From Desulfobacteraceae bacterium (lineage in GTDB: Bacteria; Desulfobacterota; Desulfobulbia; Desulfobulbales; Desulfobulbaceae): DNA of 7,880 nt. The translations under genes were made by a program, and so were the position numbers. The notes below the pieces were generated by a model that saw only the letters and a list, made by a program, of their open reading frames with translations, ran no database searches and had not been told where the DNA came from. The stretch spans positions 1 to 7,880 of the forward strand of contig JALHJD010000156.1 of assembly GCA_022837185.1 (NCBI GenBank), in the 5' to 3' direction. This document shows positions 1-7,142 of the stretch, piece by piece (the first letter of the stretch is position 1; each line of letters opens with the position of its first letter).

Positions 1-124
1 CCCTTCTCCCCGGGGAGAAGGTGCCCGCAGGGCGGATGAGGGGACGCCAACCCCACAGCGAAGCTGCAAACTCTTTCCGGCTTCTGTCTCCTGGCTTCTG
101 GTAAGCCGACTGCCGACTGCCAAC
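1..124 (+). repeat. Dispersed hairpin repeat with 34-nt tail (copy 1)
   Basis: Positions 2-21 are a perfect 20-bp palindrome (CCTTCTCCCC then its complement). A small stem GCCC-GCA-GGGC follows at 23-33, and then GGATGAGGGG. A similar block recurs inverted at 5017-5060, and a related one in direct orientation at 5384-5415. The tail at 55-88 matches 5428-5461 at 33 of 34 positions, and 111-124 holds heptamers TGCCGAC and TGCCAAC, the complement of the array unit at 5071-5140. This is an intergenic repeat with no coding content. It may continue to the left of the window. Confidence 0.8.
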
Positions 125-464
125 TCCCACTCTAATCCAGGACAACGCCTTCGGCAAAGATATTGTCATCCCCGGCCGCATCGCCCATGCTGCCCTCGCC
201 ACCACTTTTGAAGGTTCCGGCACACCTTCTCCCCTGCCTCCCGGTTTGGGCGGAAGGGCTGCTGTGAAAATCACTTGAACGCTGCTGCGCACCCTGATAA
301 GGAATGGAAGAGGAAGAAGCCGCCGGCGGGAGTGTATACGCCCGCCCGGCGAGGCGGCCAACCTCCCCGTCCTTCTGCTGAAAGAGGAACAGCGCGCAAA
401 CAGCACATGAATTCCGGTGCCGGTGATTTCCTGAAAAAAAGAATACATAAAGAGGAAGGCATAC
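125..464. other. Intergenic, no convincing gene; one strong hairpin
   Basis: No convincing gene is visible here. An open frame at 105-278 (+) has no usable start. A second frame starting at 275 (+) has an unnatural composition and runs out of phase into the next ORF. The clearest structure is an inverted repeat at 319-350: GCCGGCGGG, ten bases containing GTATAC, then CCCGCC-C-GGC (one bulged base). Read on the minus strand it is followed by a pyrimidine-rich run, so it could be a weak minus-strand terminator, but no minus-strand gene ends here. Confidence 0.5.
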
Positions 465-653
465 ATGGAATTTGCAGTATCCCCGCCCAATCAGGACCCC
501 TGTTTTTTTGCCCGGAAAAATCTGCAGACCATTGCCGATGAGCGGATCTCCAGGCACGGTTTGCACTGTTTCCGGGACTGGCGGATCATAGAGGTCGATC
601 ACCGGGAGATGCTGTGGGCCGGGGTGAAAGATTTCTGCGCCGGCCCTGCGTAA
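465..653 (+). CDS. Small hypothetical protein (62 aa) upstream of recD2
   Basis: I do not recognise this protein. It starts at an ATG preceded by a purine-rich Shine-Dalgarno-like AGAGGAAGG at 451-459, a good distance away, and ends in TAA 15 bp before the helicase start. Third codon positions are mostly G or C, as in neighbouring genes, which favours real coding. The sequence is mixed polar and hydrophobic, with three cysteines (residues 13, 35 and 58) and several tryptophans in the C-terminal half, and no signal peptide or membrane segment. It lies in the same reading frame as recD2, so it is either a short translationally coupled leader gene or the remains of an upstream extension separated by a stop codon. 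Its reality is moderate at best. Confidence 0.4.
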   Translation: MEFAVSPPNQDPCFFARKNLQTIADERISRHGLHCFRDWRIIEVDHREMLWAGVKDFCAGPA

Positions 654-668
654 GGGTGCGCGCCGGCA

Positions 669-3149
669 ATGACGCACATCACCGAAACCCTGCGGGGCAT
701 CGTCAATCGGGTCACCTACCACGACCAGGCCACCGGCTGGTCCATCCTGCGCGTCTCGCCCTTTGCCAGCCCGGAACAGCAGGAGACGGTCACCGTCCAC
801 CAGACCAGGGTTTTTGCCGGGGCCACCATGGAGTTTCACGGGGCCTGGACCGTGCACCCCCGCTACGGCCGCCAGTTCAAGGCCACCCGGGCCATTGAGA
901 TAAAACCGGCCACCGCGGCCGCGCTGGAGAAATATCTGGGCTCCGGCCTGATCAAGGGGGTGGGGCCGAAGACCGCCAAAAAGATCGTCCGCCATTTCGG
1001 GGAGCAGACCCTGGAGGTATTCGAGCAGGAGATCGAACGCCTCATTGAGGTGCCGGGCATTGCCCGCGGGAAGCTCATGATGATCGAGGCGGCCTGGAAG
1101 GAGCACCGGGCCATCCGCGAGGTGATGATGTTTCTCCAGGGCCACGGCATCTCCACCCTGTTTGCGGTGCGCATCTACCGGAAGTACGGCGACCGGGCCA
1201 TTGCCCTGGTCAGCGAGGACCCCTACTGCCTGGCGCGGGACATCTACGGCATCGGCTTTTTCTCGGCCGACAGGGTTGCCCTGTCCATCGGTCTGGCCAG
1301 GGACAGCCGGCCGAGGCTCATCGCCGCCATCAGCCATGTCCTGGCCGCCAGCCGGGAACAGGGGCACTGCTATCTCACCGCCCCTCAGATCGGCCGGGAG
1401 GTGCACAAGCTCCTGGACATGGAACTGGGCGAACTGCTGGACCGCTACCTGGAAGAGATGCGGCAGGACCATCAACTGCAGGTGCGCCTGCTCCCCGACG
1501 GCGAGGGTCATGCCCAGGCCTGCTATTATTCCAGGACCCTCTATTACGATGAAGAGACGGTGGCGGCCCGGGTCAGGGAGCTGAGCGGCCCGGCGTCCGT
1601 GGACCAGCAGCGGGTGGCGGCCTGGATCGACCGCTACTGCCGGCAGGCGGCCCTGGCCCTGAGTCCGGAGCAGGCGGCGGCCGTGGCCGGAGTGGTGGGG
1701 CACCGCTTCGCCATTCTTACCGGCGGGCCGGGCTGCGGCAAGACCACCACCACCCTGGTCATCGTCCGGCTGCTGGAGGCCATGGGCCGGGAGGTGCTGC
1801 TGGCCGCGCCCACCGGCCGCGCCGCCCAGCGCATGAGCGAGGTGATCGGCCGGGAGGCGAAAACCCTGCACCGGCTGCTGGAATGGCAGCGCGACCGGTT
1901 CAAACGCAACGAAGAGGAGCCGCTCCGCACCGACGTGCTGATCGTCGATGAGTGCTCCATGCTCGACATCAGCCTCACCGCCTCGCTGCTCAAGGCGGTG
2001 CCGGCCGGATGCCAGGTGCTCTTCATCGGCGATGCCGATCAGCTCCCCTCGGTGGGGGCCGGCAACGTGCTGCGGGACCTGATCGCCTCGGGCTGCATCC
2101 CCTGTTACCGGCTGACCCGGGTCTTCCGCCAGGCCAGGGAATCGCTGATCATCAAGTACGCCCACGAGGTGAACAGCGGCCGGATGCCGGAGATCGAGTC
2201 GCCCTTCAAGAAGCCGGAGATCTGGCAGGACGGCAGCGACTGCCTGTTCATCGATTCCGACGAGGCCACCCGGGAGCAGCTCGACTTCATCGGCCGGGTG
2301 AAGCGGACCTTTGCCTGGCAGCTCCCCCAGTTCGAAGGGCTGACCACGGACAGCTCGCCGTACCAGTTCCGCACCGGCGAGGCGATCCAGTCCGCCTATG
2401 AGCATGATTTCGAAGTGCCGGCCAAATTCCGGCATGTGGACCTGGAAGAGGTGAAGCGGGCCGGGACCCGGGTGGAGGAGCTCAAGGCGGTCCTGAAGAA
2501 GGTGCATCCCTGGTCGTCACTGCACTACGGCCTGGACGCGGTGGCCGTGGTCCGCAAGCTCCACACCGAATGGATCCCCAGGTACCTGGGCGCGGAGTGC
2601 GAGATCCAGATCCTGTCGCCCATGACCCGGGGCTCGCTGGGCACCGCCAACCTCAACACCGTCATGCAGCAGGCGGCCAATCCCCCCGATCCAAGCAGGC
2701 ACGAACTGCAGGTGGGCGAGCGGATCTTCCGCGAGGGCGACCGGGTCATCCACCGGCGCAACAACTATGATCTGGAGGTCTTCAACGGCGACATCGGCCG
2801 CATCATCGCCATTGATAACGAAGATTTGACCTGCGTGGTCCGGTTTTTTCCGGACGGCCGGGAGGTGCGCTATCAGAAGGAGGATATCGTCGAACTCGAC
2901 CTGGCCTACGCCATCACCATCCACAAGTCGCAGGGCAGCGAGTTCCAGGCGGTGATTATCCCGGTCCTCACCCAGCACTTCAAGATGCTCTACCGCAACC
3001 TCATCTACACCGGCCTGACCCGGGCCAGAAAGCTGGCCGTGTTCGTCGGCACCCGCAAGGCCTTGGCCATGGCCATCCGCCGGCAGGACACCAGCCGCCG
3101 CCAGACGGCCCTGGAGTTGCTGCTGCGGGGCGAGAGTGCCGATACATGA
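669..3149 (+). CDS. recD2: RecD2-type SF1B 5'-3' DNA helicase (RecD-like, long form)
   Basis: ATP-dependent cytoplasmic helicase of the RecD2/RecD-like family, which acts alone (without RecBC) in repair and fork maintenance. The N-terminal OB-like domain (about 1-75) begins ETLRGIVNRVTYHDQATGWS, typical of the family. Helix-hairpin-helix segments follow (GVGPKTAKKIV at 97-107; VPGIARGK at 128-135). Motor motifs: LSPEQ 331-335, Walker A GGPGCGKT 352-359 (K358), Walker B IVDECSM with D427 and E428, motif III GDADQLPSV 454-462, LSPMTRGSLG from 649, AITIHKSQGSEF around 748-759 and YTGLTRAR 780-787. At 826 aa it exceeds the usual 700-750 aa; the surplus lies at about 543-620, between motif III and LSPM. 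The start fits the family N-terminus, although the ribosome site is weak (TAAGGG at 651-656, 12 nt away). Translational coupling to the small ORF before it is likely. Confidence 0.95.
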   Translation: MTHITETLRGIVNRVTYHDQATGWSILRVSPFASPEQQETVTVHQTRVFAGATMEFHGAWTVHPRYGRQFKATRAIEIKPATAAALEKYLGSGLIKGVGPKTAKKIVRHFGEQTLEVFEQEIERLIEVPGIARGKLMMIEAAWKEHRAIREVMMFLQGHGISTLFAVRIYRKYGDRAIALVSEDPYCLARDIYGIGFFSADRVALSIGLARDSRPRLIAAISHVLAASREQGHCYLTAPQIGREVHKLLDMELGELLDRYLEEMRQDHQLQVRLLPDGEGHAQACYYSRTLYYDEETVAARVRELSGPASVDQQRVAAWIDRYCRQAALALSPEQAAAVAGVVGHRFAILTGGPGCGKTTTTLVIVRLLEAMGREVLLAAPTGRAAQRMSEVIGREAKTLHRLLEWQRDRFKRNEEEPLRTDVLIVDECSMLDISLTASLLKAVPAGCQVLFIGDADQLPSVGAGNVLRDLIASGCIPCYRLTRVFRQARESLIIKYAHEVNSGRMPEIESPFKKPEIWQDGSDCLFIDSDEATREQLDFIGRVKRTFAWQLPQFEGLTTDSSPYQFRTGEAIQSAYEHDFEVPAKFRHVDLEEVKRAGTRVEELKAVLKKVHPWSSLHYGLDAVAVVRKLHTEWIPRYLGAECEIQILSPMTRGSLGTANLNTVMQQAANPPDPSRHELQVGERIFREGDRVIHRRNNYDLEVFNGDIGRIIAIDNEDLTCVVRFFPDGREVRYQKEDIVELDLAYAITIHKSQGSEFQAVIIPVLTQHFKMLYRNLIYTGLTRARKLAVFVGTRKALAMAIRRQDTSRRQTALELLLRGESADT

Positions 3150-3157
3150 AACATTGA

Positions 3158-3186
3158 TTGACTTCCGGGCGGATCAACGCAATGAT
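3158..3186 (+). promoter_or_regulatory. Candidate sigma-70 promoter for the YecA-like gene
   Basis: TTGACT (3158-3163) and AATGAT (3181-3186) are separated by 17 bp, matching the -35 and -10 consensus at 5 of 6 and 4 of 6 positions. It lies just past the recD2 stop and would give a leader of about 50 nt before the ATG at 3244. This suggests the YecA-like gene can be transcribed apart from recD2, although read-through is equally possible. Confidence 0.35.
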
Positions 3187-3243
3187 AGCGGGTGAAACAT
3201 GAAAATGAACCGGGAACCGTTGAGGCGCGCCTGACAGAAATCG

Positions 3244-4065
<822 letters not shown>

Positions 4066-4084
4066 AGAATTTTTCCGCAGCACC

Positions 4085-4126
4085 ATCAGTCCGCATCCGT
4101 GAAGCTGCCACGGTTGGCAGACTGAT
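4085..4126 (+). other. Nested stem structure downstream of the YecA-like gene
   Basis: CTGCCA-CGGT-TGGCAG (4105-4120) is a perfect 6-bp stem with a 4-nt loop. It is enclosed on its 3' side by ACTGAT (4121-4126), which pairs with ATCAGT at 4085-4090 across a 14-nt one-sided bulge. No T-run follows, so it is not a standard intrinsic terminator. It starts 20 bp after the stop codon and may mark or protect the mRNA 3' end. Confidence 0.35.
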
Positions 4127-4149
4127 TCGACGTGTTTCTGTCGACCTCC

Positions 4150-4232
4150 TTGCCGTCATCTCTGCCCCCTTTCCGTCATTTCGACCGCAGGGAGAAATCT
4201 CAATTCCCGCAAGCGGGAGGAAATTTTTAGGC
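4150..4232. repeat. Dispersed intergenic repeat with a short hairpin
   Basis: The stretch reading CGTCATTTCGACCGCAGGG and then AGAAATCTC (about 4172-4200) resembles a short dispersed intergenic repeat I recall from many draft genomes; I cannot confirm this without a search. It is followed by TCCCGC-AA-GCGGGA (4205-4218) and AGGAAATTTTT. A related CCGCAAGCGCGGGA phrase recurs near 7007-7021. The hairpin sits between two convergent genes and could act as a weak terminator, mainly for the plus strand. Confidence 0.45.
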
Positions 4233-4316
4233 GCTGGCAATGGCAGGGCCTGGCCGTGAAGCGGCCGCCAATCTGTTCCACCGCAAGCCGGCCGGCCCAA
4301 CCACCACACCCGCCAT

Positions 4317-4913
4317 TCAAAAAAAGCCGGCTTCGGATTCGGCCATGATTTCCGCCCGGGTGAAGAGGGTGTGCACGGACGTATTCAGCATATTGGTATC
4401 GATGAACTCCCGTATCCGGGCGATCCCCTCGCCATATTCGCTGTCGATCATGATGATGACCTTTTCCACGTGGGCCCCGAACTGCATGACCTCCTCCAGG
4501 CCCCGCATCACCTGACTGCCGGAGGTCACCACATCCGTGGCCAGGGCAACCCGGTCGCCTTCCTGGATGCGGGACTGGAGCCAGCGGGGATCGCGCACAT
4601 CCCCTTCCCTTTTCATGGATTCACGAATAAAAAAAACACCGATCCCCTTGAGAAACGCCGCCCGGCACTGCACCGGCACGATGCCGCCGCCGGCATTGCC
4701 CAGGGCGCAGATATCCAGGTCCTTGATCTCCCGGTACAGAAGTTCCCCGGCCAGCTCGATGCCCCGGTGCTTCATGGAAATCTGATAAAAATCAAAATAG
4801 GAGGGAACCACCCTGGTGGGAGTCTTGAACTGCCCGTTCCGGCGGAAAGACCGCTCCCGGATGAGCTGCAGCAATTCCTCGCGCACCGTCAACTGCGTTG
4901 CATCATTCGACAT
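4317..4913 (-). CDS. Orotate phosphoribosyltransferase-like protein (type I PRTase fold), atypical motif
   Basis: This 198-aa protein has the layout of PyrE-type orotate phosphoribosyltransferases: an N-terminal helix with RSFRRNGQFKTPT (21-33) matching the 'G-x-F' start, ALGNAGGGIVP (70-80) at the substrate loop, FFIRESMKREGD (94-105) where family members have the RKE-x-K-x-x-G flexible loop, and VALATDVVTSGSQ (122-134) at the PRPP-binding loop. PyrE joins orotate and PRPP to give OMP in pyrimidine synthesis. Here the PRPP motif has Thr126 where an acidic residue is expected and Gln134 where a small residue is usual, and the flexible loop lacks its first lysine. It may therefore use another base, or be a regulatory or inactive paralogue. 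AGGA about 9 nt before the ATG supports the start. It is a single gene, convergent with the YecA-like gene. The seven-A run over the stop (plus strand) reads as a T-run on the coding strand. Confidence 0.75.
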   Translation of the reverse strand: MSNDATQLTVREELLQLIRERSFRRNGQFKTPTRVVPSYFDFYQISMKHRGIELAGELLYREIKDLDICALGNAGGGIVPVQCRAAFLKGIGVFFIRESMKREGDVRDPRWLQSRIQEGDRVALATDVVTSGSQVMRGLEEVMQFGAHVEKVIIMIDSEYGEGIARIREFIDTNMLNTSVHTLFTRAEIMAESEAGFF

Positions 4914-4955
4914 GGCAAATTGTCCTGGGTTGGGATTGTCGTTCGATTAGATCAG

Positions 4956-4984
4956 AGTATAGAGCTTTTCCCCCTGCGATTCAA
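4956..4984 (-). promoter_or_regulatory. Candidate sigma-70 promoter of the phosphoribosyltransferase gene
   Basis: On the minus strand, TTGAAT (4984-4979) and TATACT (4961-4956) are separated by exactly 17 bp, a 4 of 6 and 5 of 6 match to the -35 and -10 consensus. The start site would fall about 35 nt upstream of the ATG at 4913, so the leader is short and shows no attenuator-like structure. Confidence 0.55.
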
Positions 4985-5016
4985 TAGACGGAGGAAATTT
5001 TCGCACCGGCCGGGCT

Positions 5017-5060
5017 CCCCTCATCCGCCCCTGCGGGGCACCTTCTCCCCCGGGAGAAGG
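5017..5060 (-). repeat. Dispersed hairpin repeat, inverted copy of the one at 1-43
   Basis: CCCCTCATCC, a GCCCC-TGC-GGGGC stem (5027-5039), then CCTTCTCCC and its complement (5041-5060, 9-bp stem with a 2-nt loop). Reverse-complemented, it has the same module order as 1-43: long stem, short stem, GGATGAGGGG. A degenerate member in the same orientation lies at 5311-5359, where the stem is reduced to CCTTCT/AGAAGG. Confidence 0.75.
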
Positions 5061-5070
5061 GTGGTGTAAA

Positions 5071-5140
5071 GTTGGCAGTCATCAGTCGGCAGTCGGCAGT
5101 TGGCAGTCGGCAGTCGGCAGTCGGCAGTCGGCAGTCGGCA
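5071..5140. repeat. Heptamer tandem array (GTCGGCA)n
   Basis: Ten consecutive 7-bp units. Seven are exactly GTCGGCA, two are GTTGGCA (first and fifth) and one is GTCATCA (second). The five units from 5106 to 5140 are identical. The complementary heptamer TGCCGAC also occurs singly or doubly at 111-124, 5286-5292 and 5572-5578, beside the other repeats. Confidence 0.9.
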
Positions 5141-5205
5141 GTCTGGGGATTGAAGCCTGGCGGCTTTTGGTGTTCAGGACTCCTCTCCAGGGGAGAGTAA
5201 CGTAG

Positions 5206-5292
5206 GTTGTGCTGAGCCTGCAAAGCCCAACGTAACCGGTGGAAATTGTTGGGGTTCGCAAGCTCACCGCCAACCTGCGGCCGACTGCCGAC
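5206..5292. repeat. 87-bp palindromic repeat element, copy 1
   Basis: It matches 5492-5578 without gaps, with seven mismatches by eye. Starting a few bases upstream, its ends are imperfect inverted repeats: CGTAGGTTG at 5201-5209 faces CAACCTGCG at 5271-5279, and each arm contains a further GTTGGG...CCAAC-type stem around a TTCGCAAGCTC-like loop. The middle (GTAACCGGTGGAAATT) is identical in both copies. The form is that of a small MITE- or REP-like element with no coding capacity. Confidence 0.75.
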
Positions 5293-5383
5293 TTCCTCCA
5301 AAGCCGGGCTCCCTTCATCCGCCCGCCCCTTCGGGACGCCTTCTCCCCCCAAAAGAAGGTGCGTTAAAATACCCCTCTACCAC

Positions 5384-5461
5384 TGGGAGAGGGTGGCCGA
5401 AGGCCGGGTGAGGGGCTGTCCCATCCAACAGCGAAGCTGCAAACTCTTTCTGGCTTCTGTC
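5384..5461 (+). repeat. Dispersed hairpin repeat with 34-nt tail (variant copy)
   Basis: GGGAGAGGGT, a GGCC-GAA-GGCC stem (5395-5405), then GGGTGAGGGG. This is the same module order as 1-43 with different stem letters. The tail ACAGCGAAGCTGCAAACTC... at 5428-5461 matches 55-88 with a single mismatch. The shared tail shows that module and tail spread as one composite unit. Confidence 0.7.
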
Positions 5462-5491
5462 CTTCCATGAGAAGAATTGTCAAGCAGTAAT

Positions 5492-5578
5492 GTTGGGCTG
5501 AGCTCGCGAAGCCCAACGTAACCGGTGGAAATTGTTGGGGTTCGCATGCTCACCGCCAACCTACGGCCGCCTGCCGAC
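5492..5578. repeat. 87-bp palindromic repeat element, copy 2
   Basis: Direct repeat of 5206-5292, offset by exactly 286 bp. In this copy the left arm is a clean stem, GTTGGGCT (5492-5499) with AGCCCAAC (5510-5517), and the right end reads CAACCTACGG, the better match to the left end of copy 1. It ends about 40 bp before the stop codon of the minus-strand flavin reductase gene. Confidence 0.75.
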
Positions 5579-5617
5579 TGCGAACTGTAGACTTTTCCGG
5601 CAAAGCCGGGTAACTCT

Positions 5618-6703
5618 TCAGTTCTCCCGGGGCAAGGCGGGGTAGTCGGTATAGCCCTTGGGGCCCGGAGTATAGAAGGTGGCTGGATCCGGCTCGTTTT
5701 CTGCGGTGCCGGTTTTCCACCGGGTCACCAGGTCGGGATTGGCAAGAAAAGGCCGCCCCACGGCGACGAGATCGCATTTCCCTGCCGCCAGGTCGCTTTC
5801 AGCCCGTTTTGCATCGTAGCCCCCGGAGAGAATCAATGTCCGCCTGAATAACCTGCGAAATGCCGCTTTGATGGAATCGGGCACCGGCGGCGCGCCCGTG
5901 GACGAGTGATCCACGAGGTGAATATACACCAGCCCCAGGGAATCGAGCTGCCGGGCCAGGTAGGTATAATCCGCCTCCATACCCTCGTACAGCGGCATAT
6001 CGTTGAACACCCCGAACGGCGAAAGCCGGATTCCCACCCTGTCCCTGCCGATGGCTCCAATCACCGCCTCGGCCGCTTCCAGTACGAAACGGGCGCGGTT
6101 TTTGATGGAACCGCCATACGCGTCATTTCGCCGGTTGGTGTTCGGCCGGATAAACTGTTCCAGCAGATAGCCATTGGCGCCGTGCAGTTCGACCCCGTCA
6201 AATCCCGCTTGCACCGCATTCTCAGCAGCCGCGGCGAACTCGGTAACGGCGTTTGCAATGTCTCTCGCGCTCATCTCCTCCGGCACGGGATGCGGCTGCA
6301 ATCCTTCGGCATCCGTATACATCTCGCCGGCGGCCGCCACGGCGGAAGGCGCCAGTACGCGCGCCCCTTCCGGCAGGTTCAGAGGATGGGCTATCCGCCC
6401 GCAGTGCATGAGCTGGACGAATATTTTCGCTCCCCTGGCGTGCACCGCGTCGGTAACTGCCCTCCACCCTTCCACCTGGTCCGGAGAAAATATTCCCGGA
6501 ATGCGGGGGTAGCCCAACCCGTCCGGCGAAGGTGACGTCCCCTCGGTAACAATCAGTCCCGCCTCCCCGCGCTGCGCGTAATACTCCTTCATCAGCGAGT
6601 TGGGAATGTTGCCGGTGGCCCGGCTGCGCGTCATCGGCGCCATGACCAGATGATTCTGCAGCGCCAGGGGACCGAGAGCGGTTTTGGAATACAATATTGC
6701 CAT
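5618..6703 (-). CDS. Old Yellow Enzyme family NADH:flavin oxidoreductase (alkene reductase)
   Basis: This 361-aa FMN-dependent cytosolic reductase has the length usual for the NemA/XenB/OYE class. Such enzymes take hydride from NAD(P)H and reduce activated alkenes, quinones or nitro compounds. Visible family marks: NHLVMAPMTRSRA (17-29, T25 near the flavin), IFVQLMHCGR (94-103, Q97), the substrate-binding HGANGY (H174, N177, Y179) followed by LLEQFIRPNTNRRNDAYGGS, and DLVAVGRPFLANPDL (311-325) at the FMN phosphate site; the end, YTDYPAL, is also typical. The start at 6703 is chosen because AGGAGG lies 8 nt upstream (6717-6712) and the family sequence begins right there; an in-frame ATG at 6748 would add 15 residues unlike the family. 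It is a single-gene unit with no adjacent regulator. The physiological substrate cannot be told from sequence. Confidence 0.95.
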   Translation of the reverse strand: MAILYSKTALGPLALQNHLVMAPMTRSRATGNIPNSLMKEYYAQRGEAGLIVTEGTSPSPDGLGYPRIPGIFSPDQVEGWRAVTDAVHARGAKIFVQLMHCGRIAHPLNLPEGARVLAPSAVAAAGEMYTDAEGLQPHPVPEEMSARDIANAVTEFAAAAENAVQAGFDGVELHGANGYLLEQFIRPNTNRRNDAYGGSIKNRARFVLEAAEAVIGAIGRDRVGIRLSPFGVFNDMPLYEGMEADYTYLARQLDSLGLVYIHLVDHSSTGAPPVPDSIKAAFRRLFRRTLILSGGYDAKRAESDLAAGKCDLVAVGRPFLANPDLVTRWKTGTAENEPDPATFYTPGPKGYTDYPALPREN

Positions 6704-7096
6704 GTCAATAACCTCCTGTAACCCGGGGGGTTCAACCACAAGGGCCAATTATAGAAATTGTCCGCACCATAACTCTTGAAATATAATAATAAATCGGCCG
6801 GATGGAATGATAAAAATATACGCACTCCAATCACCCGGACCTGCTGTGATCAGGATTCGATCCCGATCCCGATAGCGATCCCGACCCCGACAGGTGAAAA
6901 TTTCGTCTCCGCAGCGCAGGAAATGTCTCATCGAAATCGGTAGAAATCGAAGCCTCCCCGCCTATACACAGGTCGGATGGGCTACCATGTTCTTCTCCTC
7001 AATCTTCCCCGCAAGCGCGGGACGGGGCGCTGCCGAGTAACGAAACATTCCATGGTATTCCTGGAATTCCGGAATTTTCTCTGTCTTTCCTTCTGT
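6704..7096. other. Intergenic region between divergent units; hexamer repeat, no gene
   Basis: No supportable gene. Near the flavin reductase start the DNA is AT-rich (6745-6825), with a minus-strand TATAAT at 6753-6748 as a possible -10 but no convincing -35. Six hexamer units based on CGATCC lie at 6858-6893. A CCCCG...CGGG phrase lies at 7005-7021, similar to the hairpin at 4205-4218. AATTCCGGAATT, a perfect 12-bp palindrome, lies at 7065-7076, about 20 bp before the antitoxin promoter. Confidence 0.55.
6858..6893. repeat. Hexamer tandem repeat (CGATCC-like, six units)
   Basis: Consecutive units CGATCC, CGATCC, CGATAG, CGATCC, CGACCC, CGACAG. In one minus-strand frame this reads as an Arg/Asp alternation, which explains the spurious 60-codon open frame there. 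It looks like an intergenic simple repeat. Confidence 0.7.
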
Positions 7097-7124
7097 TTGA
7101 CAATGCAATAGCATTATAAATAAT
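7097..7124 (+). promoter_or_regulatory. Promoter and candidate operator of the toxin-antitoxin operon
   Basis: Consensus -35 TTGACA (7097-7102), a 16-bp spacer, and -10 AATAAT (7119-7124, 5 of 6). Two inverted repeats sit over it: AATGC-AATA-GCATT (7102-7115) fills the spacer and ATTAT-AA-ATAAT (7113-7124) covers the -10. Phd/YefM-type antitoxins repress their own operons by binding such palindromes, so these are the likely operator; binding itself is inferred. Confidence 0.6.
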
Positions 7125-7142
7125 ACTGAATAGAGGTTCTTT

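Larger units (their letters stand above)
4985..5617. other. Gene-free repeat island
   Basis: This stretch of about 630 bp between two minus-strand genes holds no supportable gene. Open frames in it simply translate the repeats. It contains hairpin repeats at 5017-5060, 5311-5359 and 5384-5415, a heptamer array at 5071-5140, two 87-bp palindromic elements at 5206-5292 and 5492-5578, and a CCGGC-AAA-GCCGG stem at 5597-5609 lying 8 bp past the stop of the flavin reductase gene. That last stem could help end its transcript but lacks a U-tract. Confidence 0.75.

Noticed and set aside
105..278. Open plus-strand frame with a protein-like stretch (QDNAFGKDIVIPGRIAHAAL)
   Set aside because: It begins inside a repeat, has no start codon after the preceding stop and matches nothing I recognise. 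It could be the tail of a lost gene, but the evidence is too thin to call a pseudogene.
132..2507. A 791-codon open frame on the minus strand covering most of recD2
   Set aside because: It is the antisense shadow of recD2 in GC-rich DNA. Its composition (rich in Gly, Pro, Leu, His and Arg) matches no family, while the plus strand has every helicase motif.
3199..3234. An 11-codon ORF between recD2 and the YecA-like gene
   Set aside because: Very short, no clear ribosome site and no regulatory amino-acid run, so a leader peptide is not supported.
4371..5069. A 232-codon plus-strand frame opposite the phosphoribosyltransferase
   Set aside because: Antisense shadow that also runs into the repeat island. 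The minus-strand frame has the family motifs, a ribosome site and a promoter.
5071..5140. Possible CRISPR array
   Set aside because: The units are contiguous 7-mers without spacers, so it is a simple tandem repeat.
5906..6535. A 209-codon plus-strand frame opposite the flavin reductase
   Set aside because: Antisense shadow of a clearly recognisable Old Yellow Enzyme gene.
6749..6931. A 60-codon minus-strand frame upstream of the flavin reductase
   Set aside because: It translates the hexamer repeat into an Arg/Asp run and an AT-rich promoter region; no ribosome site or family resemblance.
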